A stretch of 45,929 nucleotides of DNA from positions 462,173 through 508,101 of the forward strand of contig NZ_GL892076.1 in the NCBI RefSeq assembly GCF_000213975.1, written 5' to 3'. The notes under the pieces were generated by a model. That model was not told where the DNA came from and searched no databases. It saw nothing but the letters and a program-made list of their open reading frames with translations. The DNA comes from Centipeda periodontii DSM 2778 (GTDB taxonomy: Bacteria; Bacillota; Negativicutes; Selenomonadales; Selenomonadaceae). Below are positions 23,627 to 30,297 of this stretch, one piece after another. A program made the position numbers and the translations under genes. Each line of letters opens with the position of its first letter. Position 1 is the first letter of the stretch.

Positions 23627-23780
23627 AGATTGGAAAAATCGACTGTACCAGAGTCTCCTTTTTCAATATAATCACGGATTTCTTTTTCTGTCGGCGTTTT
23701 TCGGCCTCTTGCTGTTCAATGACCTTCCCACGCTCATTGCACTCATCATTCCATTGTTTCAAACTGGAAAAGATACCCAT
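23625..23780 (-). CDS. Small protein downstream of the HipA-like gene, possibly truncated
   Basis: A 51-codon frame: ATG 23780 behind AAGGAGAG, sequence MGIFSSLKQWNDECNERG and a very basic stretch (EKRRQKKK), ending at a TAA supplied by the edge of repeat copy C. In a neighbouring frame, PTEKEIRDYIEKGDSGTVDF reads more naturally, so a frameshift plus loss of the 3' end by insertion of the repeat is possible. It follows the HipA-like gene by 35 bases on the same strand. Function unknown. Confidence 0.4.
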   Translation of the reverse strand: MGIFSSLKQWNDECNERGKVIEQQEAEKRRQKKKSVIILKKETLVQSIFPI

Positions 23781-23815
23781 GTGAATCACTCTCCTTATCG
23801 TATCAAGGATACGCT

Positions 23816-24952
23816 CTACCGACCTCTGATCTTCTCAAGCATACGAATACGCTCGAGTATGCCGATCGCGATTTTCTCCGATCGGTCACTCGGAAGATTC
23901 TTGTTTTCCGTTAGAATTTCTTTTGCCTGTGCGGGAACATAGCGCAGCATTGCAAAGTCGATGCCGGAGAAGTCGCGGACAAGTTTGATCTGCGTCCTGT
24001 GTTTATTCCGGAAGGTCTTTGCCTTATCGAAATGCTCTGGGATATGCGCCATGTCATACCAAAGGCTGTTGCCATTATCGAAGATCGGCGCAGGGTGCTC
24101 AATCTCCAAGGTGTTGACATTACGGATGAACCCGAAGTTGCCCCAATGCCGATCTACATTCATGATGAGAAAATCAAGGCAGAGCATTTGCTGAACGAAC
24201 TTCTCACCGTCATGAATCTGATAATGCTCCATCGCACGTTTCAGCTGTTCCTCCTTTGCCGTCCCTTCCTCAAAGCACATAGATTTGCAGATATAGTAGG
24301 CAGATACATACTCATGATCCTCGTCGATGAAGTTTTTGCACTTGCTGTAATATCGATGATCGTCCTCTGCAAGCGTGTACTCTACATAGGGGATGGACAT
24401 ACAGGAAAGGATGCGCGAGCCAATGACCTCGTTGAACGGCTCTTGGACGAACGGCGGTGTTCCGGTCTTCATCAGATACCGAACACCATCCTCAATGATC
24501 CATTTTTTCTGGATGAGACCATCGGATGTGTTGTCCGGCGAGTTCATATCCAAATCCCCATTGATGCGATTGTCAATTAGAAATTCTCCCATGTCCATGG
24601 AGAAGGCATTCGTAAAGAAATTGATGTCCTTCCATGCTATGTCTGCACCAAGCGGCTTGATCCAATATTGGTCAGAGAGGCTGAGGCCGAACGATTTATT
24701 GATGATCTCTGCCATCGCCGAGACCTGCAGATCCTGCAGCCGCTCGCGCAGCTGCCGACGTGAGACGGGAATGCTGCGGCCATTCCACCACTGTGTGAAA
24801 TTCTCACCGAGCATTGTCCAATCATCGCTATAGATTGCAATCGGCATCGGCTCTGCATTGTGAATTTCGAGAATCTCTTTGACGTAGCTGGTCTTGATGT
24901 CAATATCCAGCGACATGAGGGGCGTATTCTTGTTCATGAGCGTAATCTTCAT
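23816..24952 (-). CDS. HipA-like serine/threonine kinase (putative toxin)
   Basis: A 378-residue protein whose C-terminal half has the HipA kinase core. The catalytic loop is NVDRHWGNFGFIRN near residue 267 and the metal-binding PIFDNGNSLW is near 290. KKWIIEDGVRYLMKTG near 150 gives the ATP-site lysine region. The N-terminal half is not the usual HipA couple domain. HipA-type toxins phosphorylate aminoacyl-tRNA synthetases or other targets and cause growth arrest. Its ATG overlaps the stop of the HicB-like gene (ATGA), so the two are translated together. No XRE-type HipB is present. A phage-resistance role is possible. Confidence 0.8.
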   Translation of the reverse strand: MKITLMNKNTPLMSLDIDIKTSYVKEILEIHNAEPMPIAIYSDDWTMLGENFTQWWNGRSIPVSRRQLRERLQDLQVSAMAEIINKSFGLSLSDQYWIKPLGADIAWKDINFFTNAFSMDMGEFLIDNRINGDLDMNSPDNTSDGLIQKKWIIEDGVRYLMKTGTPPFVQEPFNEVIGSRILSCMSIPYVEYTLAEDDHRYYSKCKNFIDEDHEYVSAYYICKSMCFEEGTAKEEQLKRAMEHYQIHDGEKFVQQMLCLDFLIMNVDRHWGNFGFIRNVNTLEIEHPAPIFDNGNSLWYDMAHIPEHFDKAKTFRNKHRTQIKLVRDFSGIDFAMLRYVPAQAKEILTENKNLPSDRSEKIAIGILERIRMLEKIRGR

Positions 24953-25311
24953 GATAACACGTCCTTTTCCTGTGTATAGAGCGGCTCATAGGTCGTGAGG
25001 ATATGCTCAACCAATCGGTTGAGATTCAAGCCGGTTTGTACCGCATGAATCGCAAGCGCTCGATGCAATGCAGGAGAAATACGAACGTTGAAGCTGCCCT
25101 TGTACGGAATTTCCGGAGAAATTCCATTTTTTTTGCATTGTTCAAGGTACACATCAACCGCCTGATGAAAATTTTTGACCAATTCATCGGCTCTGACTGC
25201 CTGATAGGTGACTTTTTCCTGTATGCCGAGAACCCTGCCAAAGAGAAGACCATCTGTCTCCGAAATTTCTACGGAGCCGACATATTCCTTATACCGTAGA
25301 ATATTCTTCAT
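24949..25311 (-). CDS. HicB-family antitoxin-like protein
   Basis: A 120-residue protein of the HicB type. The N-terminal partial RNase-H-like part (YKEYVGSVEISETDGLLFGRVLGI, DELVKNFHQAVDVYLEQC) is followed by a ribbon-helix-helix DNA-binding end (GSFNVRISPALHRALAIHAV...LNRLVEHIL, residues 72-108). GGAGGTGG precedes ATG 25311. HicB normally pairs with the small mRNase HicA, which is absent. Instead a HipA-like kinase follows with a four-base overlap. It most likely represses its own promoter through the 13-bp-arm palindrome upstream. Confidence 0.8.
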   Translation of the reverse strand: MKNILRYKEYVGSVEISETDGLLFGRVLGIQEKVTYQAVRADELVKNFHQAVDVYLEQCKKNGISPEIPYKGSFNVRISPALHRALAIHAVQTGLNLNRLVEHILTTYEPLYTQEKDVLS

Positions 25312-25332
25312 CGTCCACCTCCATCCTTTTTT

Positions 25333-25381
25333 ATTTTACAAAATCTCTATGAAACAAGCAACTATATGTAGTTGCTTGTTT
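25333..25381 (-). promoter_or_regulatory. Promoter and palindromic operator of the HicB/HipA-like operon
   Basis: On the minus strand TTGCTT (25356-25361), a 17-bp spacer and TAAAAT (25333-25338). The -35 lies inside a palindrome with 13-bp arms, AAACAAGCAACTA and TAGTTGCTTGTTT, around TATG (25352-25381). This is the expected place for RHH autoregulation. Confidence 0.8.
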
Positions 25382-25436
25382 TGAATGAAAAATGATAGGA
25401 ATTTTATGCAGTCGTTTCGCGGTAGGATAGAAGCAT

Positions 25437-25469
25437 ATGCTATAATATCCTCATAGGAGGAGATTTTAT
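25437..25469 (+). promoter_or_regulatory. 5' cassette shared with the ATPase gene
   Basis: A TATAAT (25441-25446) followed by 23 bases identical to 11441-11463, containing the AGGAGG ribosome binding site. The same leader thus precedes two unrelated accessory genes in this window. Confidence 0.65.
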
Positions 25470-25856
25470 TTGTTTCACATCGAAGACAAGGAGACATACG
25501 AGCGGATCAAGCGGGATAGAACGGATGCAAAAGAGCGCATGGACAAGTCTATCGAGGCGTATGGCGCAACCTGTCTGACGCTGAAGAACGAGTTCGAGCA
25601 TCTGGAAAAGATCAACAAGATGCGCGGCGCACTCCCCAACGCAAAGTTCGTCCGCATCGACTCCCACATGAAAATCGCCGTCTGTGAAAAATATGTTCTA
25701 TATGGGAGTCAGAACATGATGTCCTATCGCTATAAGGCGGGAAAAAAAGATATTCGCTCCGAAATTACGATCAAGGATACGGATGTGCGGGAGATCGAGG
25801 AGTTCAAAAAGATCATCGAGCGTGAAGTCGGAAAGAGAGTGAGGTTACGGTGGTAA
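25470..25856 (+). CDS. PLD-like fragment protein
   Basis: A 128-residue frame starting at TTG 25470 with AGGAGG nine bases upstream. The first 55 residues are charged and probably coiled coil. The rest resembles the C-terminal half of a phospholipase D-type domain: VRIDSHMKIAVCEKYVLYGSQNMMSYR, then RSEITI, the HxK..GS.N pattern of one HKD motif. A full PLD enzyme needs two such motifs, or a dimer. It may be a truncated gene placed behind a borrowed 5' leader or a dimeric minimal nuclease. Its stop TAATG overlaps the start of the lipoprotein gene. Confidence 0.55.
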   Translation: MFHIEDKETYERIKRDRTDAKERMDKSIEAYGATCLTLKNEFEHLEKINKMRGALPNAKFVRIDSHMKIAVCEKYVLYGSQNMMSYRYKAGKKDIRSEITIKDTDVREIEEFKKIIEREVGKRVRLRW

Positions 25857-26731
25857 TGTCCTCGAAACTATCGGAATGCACAGGATGTAACGACATACAC
25901 CTATTGGGGGCGTTCTGTGCGCTCCTCCTCTCTGTCGTCCTCCTCACGGGCTGCTCATCCACACTCGCCACAGAAAGCAGCGATCCGTATACGGCGGACG
26001 ATGTGATCGCGATGGTGGAGGAGAAATTTGCCGTCTGCAATCCGCATCTCATCTGCACGGAAACGCAGGTTGAAAAAGAAAAGCCGTTCGAGCGGCGCAT
26101 CTATGTCCTGCGCGACACGGCAAATGATTTTACCTTCTCGTGCAATGCGGTCGTCCGCCGCCCGACGCTCCCGCGCCCCGGTGCGGAGCGGGACACGAAT
26201 GCGTTCTTTCAGTATGCGACGGGGTATGCCGCGCATCTGAATGCGGATATTGCACGGGTGACGGCAGAGTACGGGTTCCGCACGGCAACGGCGGAGGAGG
26301 CGGAGGCACTGATTCATTCGGGCGTCAAACGCAAACACCTTGATCGGGAGGTCTCGCTCTTTGATGAGGGCGACTTTATCTTCGTCACGGACGGCGCGCG
26401 CGGCGCAGATCTGGCGGCGATCTGCAAGAAGCTCCACACGCTGTACCGTCCAAACGGGGACGGTGTCGTGCTTTCTGCACTGTATGGGCGCAAGATTACG
26501 TTCTACGATCTGCCGCCGAACGAAACGGAGCTGACGCGCGCCACCTTTGTCGCCTTCTTCACACTGAAGGGGCCGAACGACTGGGCGGCGACGCTCGCCG
26601 ATAACCCCGGCTCCTCATCGAATGAAACGGATGTCGCCGTCATGGAGAAGAATCTCGCGCGCTACTTTGACAGCTGTCTGCGCAGTGCGCGGGAGGAGGC
26701 AAAAAACAAGGGCACGGGGGCTACGCGCTGA
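25856..26731 (+). CDS. Lipoprotein of unknown function
   Basis: A 291-residue lipoprotein: hydrophobic stretch LLGAFCALLLSVVLL and lipobox LTGCSS (Cys near 33), then a mixed alpha/beta domain with no family I recognise. ATG 25856 overlaps the previous stop (TAATG); GTG 25850 is an alternative. GC content is like the core genes, unlike the PLD-like fragment in front, so the junction between accessory and core DNA probably lies near 25.85 kb. Confidence 0.7.
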   Translation: MSSKLSECTGCNDIHLLGAFCALLLSVVLLTGCSSTLATESSDPYTADDVIAMVEEKFAVCNPHLICTETQVEKEKPFERRIYVLRDTANDFTFSCNAVVRRPTLPRPGAERDTNAFFQYATGYAAHLNADIARVTAEYGFRTATAEEAEALIHSGVKRKHLDREVSLFDEGDFIFVTDGARGADLAAICKKLHTLYRPNGDGVVLSALYGRKITFYDLPPNETELTRATFVAFFTLKGPNDWAATLADNPGSSSNETDVAVMEKNLARYFDSCLRSAREEAKNKGTGATR

Positions 26732-26753
26732 GGAGTAAAGCGCTCGACAAGTA

Positions 26754-26793
26754 GGGCTGTTGCATGAAGCTAGAAAACTTCGTGCAACAGCCC
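26754..26793 (+). terminator. Long hairpin after the lipoprotein gene
   Basis: GGGCTGTTGCATGAAG pairs with CTTCGTGCAACAGCCC (one G-T). The T run is poor (TTGATTATG). It resembles the hairpin at 20008 and may be a dispersed terminator-type repeat. The following 100 bases to the PHI gene hold nothing I can name. Confidence 0.55.
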
Positions 26794-26892
26794 TTGATTA
26801 TGTCAGTGGTATCGCTACAAGCGCCCCTTCCACCGCTTGCGCGGTCCCCCTTCCCCGCTGCGGCGGGGCAGGCTTGGGGCTGTGGTGCCCCT

Positions 26893-27435
26893 TCACCAAT
26901 GCGTCGCGGTCGCCTGCTCGTTCGCGATGTGATCGCGGCGCGAGAGCGCGAGGCAGACGGCATCGAGAACGATGTGGAGGCTCTGGTCGAACAGCGAGCT
27001 GAGGAGCTGGATGGATTTGCGTTCGCCGCCCGCGTCCCCCTTGACAGTGCCCGGAATCTCAAGCACAACGTCGGCACACTGCCCGAGCGGCGACGCCGGC
27101 TTGCTCGTGACAGCGAGCACGCGCGCGCCCTTTGCCTTTGCCTTCTCGGCGTCGCTCACGACGTTCTTGCTTGTGCCCGAGCCGGAGACAGCGATAAACA
27201 CGTCACCCGCCTCCACGGCAGGGGTAATCGTCTCACCCACGAAATACACGGTATATTTGAGGTGCATCAGTCGCATGGCAAACCCCTTTGCACTGAAGCC
27301 GGAGCGCCCCTCTCCGTCGACAAAGATGCGCCGATTCGGCGCAATCTCCGCCATGAAACGCTCGATGTCATCCTCCTTCACCTTTGCGAGGACGCCATGA
27401 ATTTCCTCCTCGATCTGCTTTAGTATCTCCAGCAT
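26893..27435 (-). CDS. hxlB: 6-phospho-3-hexuloisomerase (PHI)
   Basis: A 180-residue SIS-domain protein matching HxlB/PHI, which isomerises arabino-3-hexulose 6-phosphate to fructose 6-phosphate in the ribulose monophosphate cycle. The sugar-phosphate site is VDGEGRSGFSAKGFAMRLMHL near residue 40 and AVSGSGTSKNVV near 82; EIPGTVKGD and QLLSSLFDQSLHIVLDA complete the family pattern. It follows the hexulose phosphate synthase gene by 11 bases and ends the seven-gene operon. It may serve formaldehyde fixation, its reverse (ribulose 5-phosphate supply) or a 3-hexulose breakdown route. Confidence 0.88.
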   Translation of the reverse strand: MLEILKQIEEEIHGVLAKVKEDDIERFMAEIAPNRRIFVDGEGRSGFSAKGFAMRLMHLKYTVYFVGETITPAVEAGDVFIAVSGSGTSKNVVSDAEKAKAKGARVLAVTSKPASPLGQCADVVLEIPGTVKGDAGGERKSIQLLSSLFDQSLHIVLDAVCLALSRRDHIANEQATATHW

Positions 27436-27446
27436 AGTTCTCCTCC

Positions 27447-28082
27447 CTATTCTCTCATCGCCTTATGAAATGCGCGCGCTTCCGCCGCAGGATCCGCCGC
27501 CTTCGTAACGGCACTCCCGACGATGCCGATCTCGATGCCACAACGCCTGAGGAGCGGCACGCTCGCAAGCTGCACGCCGCCCGCTGCCGCGATGCGCGGC
27601 GTTTTGGCAGCGGCGCGCAGCTGTCCCGCCATCTCCTCGATGAGTGCGCCGAGCCCCTCGCCCACGCAGTCCGAGGGCAGGTGGATGCAGAAAATCGCAC
27701 GCGGGAATTCTGCGGCGATCTGCCGCACGCGCGCCGCATCGCATGCGAGGAGGTCGATCAGGTAGTCCCTGCCGAACGCGTCGGCGACCTCTGCACACGC
27801 GCGGATCGTCGCAGACGAGGAGAAGCCCATCACGGTCGCGACTGCCGCGCCCGCTTCGTACGTTTTTCGGAATTCGTACGCGCCCTCATCGCAGGTCTTG
27901 ATATCCGCGAGGAAGTCCTGTGCGGGAAAGGTGCGCGTAAGCGCCCCAACGCTATTCTCAAGTCCAAAGTCCTTGATGAGGGAGGTGCCGATCTCCACGA
28001 TGTCCGCGTACGCCTCCACCTGACGAATCATCTCCATCGCGGCGGGGACATCGACGCGGTCAATGGCTACTTGCAGCTTCAT
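27447..28082 (-). CDS. hxlA: 3-hexulose-6-phosphate synthase (HPS) or related decarboxylase
   Basis: A 211-residue TIM barrel of the OMP-decarboxylase superfamily: LQVAIDRVDVPAAMEMI, EIGTSLIKDFG, FLADIKTCDEGAYEF, and C-terminal AAGGVQLASVP and IGIVGSAVTKAADP phosphate-binding turns. This is the HPS/KGPDC group. The adjacent PHI favours HPS, which joins formaldehyde to ribulose 5-phosphate or runs backwards. DIKTCD carries the metal-site Asp. The ATG overlaps the kinase stop by four bases (ATGA), so the genes are coupled. Confidence 0.82.
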   Translation of the reverse strand: MKLQVAIDRVDVPAAMEMIRQVEAYADIVEIGTSLIKDFGLENSVGALTRTFPAQDFLADIKTCDEGAYEFRKTYEAGAAVATVMGFSSSATIRACAEVADAFGRDYLIDLLACDAARVRQIAAEFPRAIFCIHLPSDCVGEGLGALIEEMAGQLRAAAKTPRIAAAGGVQLASVPLLRRCGIEIGIVGSAVTKAADPAAEARAFHKAMRE

Positions 28083-29029
28083 TGTGCGCCACCTCCCCGC
28101 TTTGCGATGTATGCCGCGAGCTCCTCACGCGTCGGCAGCCCCTCGTTGTCGCTCTTGACCGTGACCTGAATCGAGCCGATTGCATTCGCGCGCTCGACCA
28201 TCTGCGCGACGGGCAGATGCTCAAGCCACCCGCTGATGATGCCGACGGCAAAACCGTCGCCCGCGCCGACGGTATCGACGACCTGCTCCGCCGGAATCCC
28301 CGCGATGTGCGTGCATCCCTCGGGCGTATCGGCATAGGCGCCCTTCGGTCCCTCCTTGACAAAGACCATGCGTGCACCGCGCCCGCGATAGAACGCGGCG
28401 ATCTCAGCGGGGTCACTGCTCCCCATCAGGATCTCGCCCTCCGCCGTGCCCGGCAGGACGATGTCTGCCATCGATGCGAGGTGATTCACCGTGCGGATCA
28501 TCGCATGTCTGCTCTCCCAGAGCGTCGGGCGCAGGTTCGGGTCAAAGGTCACGCAGATGCCCCGCTCCCGTGCGCGCTCGATCAGTCGGTAGGAGGCATT
28601 GCGGCAGCTCCCCGAGAGCGCGGCGGGGATGCCCGTCATGTGCAGCACGCGCACACCGTCCAGCGGAATCGCCTCCACGTCCGCCTCGCTCAGATGCGAG
28701 GCAGCGCTGTTCCGTCGGAAATAAAAGACCTCGGGATCGCCCTCTGACACCTTGTTTTTCAGCTGATAGCCCGTAAAGTGCTCCGCGTCGTATGTGATCT
28801 GTGTGTGAATCTGCTCCTTCCGCAGCTTCTTCTCGATATAGGTTCCGAACGGGTCCCGCCCGAGGCGCGTGGCATAGGTCACACTGTGCCCGAGACGCTT
28901 GAGCCCGATGGCAACGTTGACATCCGCACCCGCGAGCAGCTTCGTAAAGTTCTCCACCTCATCGAGCGGTCCCTCGGTCTCCGCCACGAACATGACCATC
29001 GGTTCTCCGAATAAGATAACGTCTGACAT
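28079..29029 (-). CDS. PfkB-family sugar kinase (2-keto-3-deoxygluconate kinase-like)
   Basis: A 316-residue ribokinase-fold enzyme. It has FGEPMVMFV at the N terminus, the glycine-rich AGADVNVAIGLKRLG near 33, TFDPNLRPTLWES near 165 and the catalytic GAGDGFAVGIISG near 250. The FDPNLRP and early motifs resemble 2-keto-3-deoxygluconate kinase (KdgK). No KDPG aldolase gene is adjacent; HPS/PHI follow instead. The true substrate may therefore be another keto-sugar whose 6-phosphate feeds HPS/PHI. ATP-dependent phosphorylation in the cytoplasm is well supported; substrate is inference. Confidence 0.8.
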   Translation of the reverse strand: MSDVILFGEPMVMFVAETEGPLDEVENFTKLLAGADVNVAIGLKRLGHSVTYATRLGRDPFGTYIEKKLRKEQIHTQITYDAEHFTGYQLKNKVSEGDPEVFYFRRNSAASHLSEADVEAIPLDGVRVLHMTGIPAALSGSCRNASYRLIERARERGICVTFDPNLRPTLWESRHAMIRTVNHLASMADIVLPGTAEGEILMGSSDPAEIAAFYRGRGARMVFVKEGPKGAYADTPEGCTHIAGIPAEQVVDTVGAGDGFAVGIISGWLEHLPVAQMVERANAIGSIQVTVKSDNEGLPTREELAAYIAKRGGGAQ

Positions 29030-29041
29030 CGCTGTCTCCTC

Positions 29042-29503
29042 TCAGTCCTCGACGGGAACCTTCACCACGATCTTGCGCACGAGGCACGGCGCATCGCCGA
29101 TGCAGCGCGGTTTGTGCCCATCGTCGGGCGATACGACGGCAAAGTCCCCCGCGCGCAGATGCACGCGTCCTGCGGTCTGCGGCTCCTCATAGAACGCGAG
29201 GTCGCGCTCCGCATCGTACGGCTCCGCCGGGGTCAGCTCGGACTGCCGGATATAGCCCATGCACTCCTCGCCGCTTGCCACGTACTGAATGTCAAAGTAT
29301 TTCCGATGCGACTCAAACCGGCAGGTATCTGCGGGCATGGTCTCATACTCCTGCACCTCCGCGCGCATGCCGTCCCCGATCTGCAGCACGCTGCCCGGCT
29401 GTTCGTTCAAAAAATCCGTTTCCTTCAGAAACGCAATTGCGCGGCGAAATCTCACAGCGCGATAGTCCCACTTGCCCTCGATCTTGATATTCTCCGTCAA
29501 CAT
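29042..29503 (-). CDS. YhcH/YjgK/YiaL-family sugar-metabolism protein
   Basis: A 153-residue cupin-like protein of the YhcH/YjgK/YiaL family, found in many sugar-acid and sialic-acid operons and proposed to act as an anomerase or isomerase. It shows RFESHRKYFDIQYVASGEE near residue 65 with the metal-site Glu/His/Asp and VSPDDGHKPRC near 128 with a further His. The ATG lies inside the end of the upstream gene (ATGTTGA overlap) behind GGAGGATG. Confidence 0.85.
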   Translation of the reverse strand: MLTENIKIEGKWDYRAVRFRRAIAFLKETDFLNEQPGSVLQIGDGMRAEVQEYETMPADTCRFESHRKYFDIQYVASGEECMGYIRQSELTPAEPYDAERDLAFYEEPQTAGRVHLRAGDFAVVSPDDGHKPRCIGDAPCLVRKIVVKVPVED

Positions 29504-30273
29504 ATGGCATCCTCCTCCGTCATCCCCTCCGCATGGGAGAGAACCTCTCTGATCTCATCAAACAGCGCACTCGCCGCGCGCATGTCGTAACCGTACACGA
29601 GCAGCACGTCCAGACAGTAGGGCGAATACGTCAGCCCCTCCATCGCCGCAGCGAACTGCATCGCCGCGATCTCGCCCAGACAGCGGATCGTGGAGCGGTT
29701 CGGGATCGGACCGCGCCAAAGCGCGATCTTCTCGGTCTGTGTAAAGATCGTCGCCTTCTTCTGCATCTCCACCACGTGAAACAGCTCGTGCCACAGGAGG
29801 ATGCGCGTGATGTCAAGGCGCGGGAGCGACGCTGCCACATCCGTGTCCGTAAGAAGAGCCTCGCCGCGCCGCACCGCATCCCGATAGACGGTGATGAGAT
29901 CCGGCTCCGTAAGGGTCGCAAAGAGTATCTGTCCGCCGCCGGGCGATGCGTCCTCAGAGCGGATTTCCACACCGAGATGCTGCGCTGCGCGTACGGGCGT
30001 CAGCGCGGTATCCTCTGCCTCGCACGCCGCACGGAGAAGGTCTGCCTCCTCCGCACCGCAGCGGTACGCCCACTCCATCAGGACGCGTTTTTCATCGTCC
30101 GTGAACTTATCCCGCAGCAGTTCCCGCGAGAACGCGTACCACCCATAGTCCACGGGCACGATCTGCGCCATGTGCCGCATCATCGCCCCGATGGGATAGA
30201 CCTGCTGCTCCGCATACGGCTCATACGACGCAGGTTTTGACCGCCGAAAGAGTTTTGCCCAGTCCACGCCCAT
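29497..30273 (-). CDS. Uncharacterised protein with an HExxH zincin-like motif
   Basis: A 258-residue soluble protein I cannot place in a family. ILLWHELFHVVEMQ near residue 160 contains HELFH, the zinc-protease pattern HExxH, with further Glu-rich helices behind (GEIAAMQFAAA). The N-terminal third is acidic and helical. It lies inside the sugar operon between the hydantoinase-family gene and YhcH, overlapping the latter, so its expression is linked to them. The HExxH motif may be chance or a metal site of a non-protease. The start is ATG 30273 or the GTG two codons later, which has better spacing to GGGAGGAG. Confidence 0.6.
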   Translation of the reverse strand: MGVDWAKLFRRSKPASYEPYAEQQVYPIGAMMRHMAQIVPVDYGWYAFSRELLRDKFTDDEKRVLMEWAYRCGAEEADLLRAACEAEDTALTPVRAAQHLGVEIRSEDASPGGGQILFATLTEPDLITVYRDAVRRGEALLTDTDVAASLPRLDITRILLWHELFHVVEMQKKATIFTQTEKIALWRGPIPNRSTIRCLGEIAAMQFAAAMEGLTYSPYCLDVLLVYGYDMRAASALFDEIREVLSHAEGMTEEDAIC

Positions 30274-30297
30274 CTCCTCCCATCTGTACGCTCCGTC

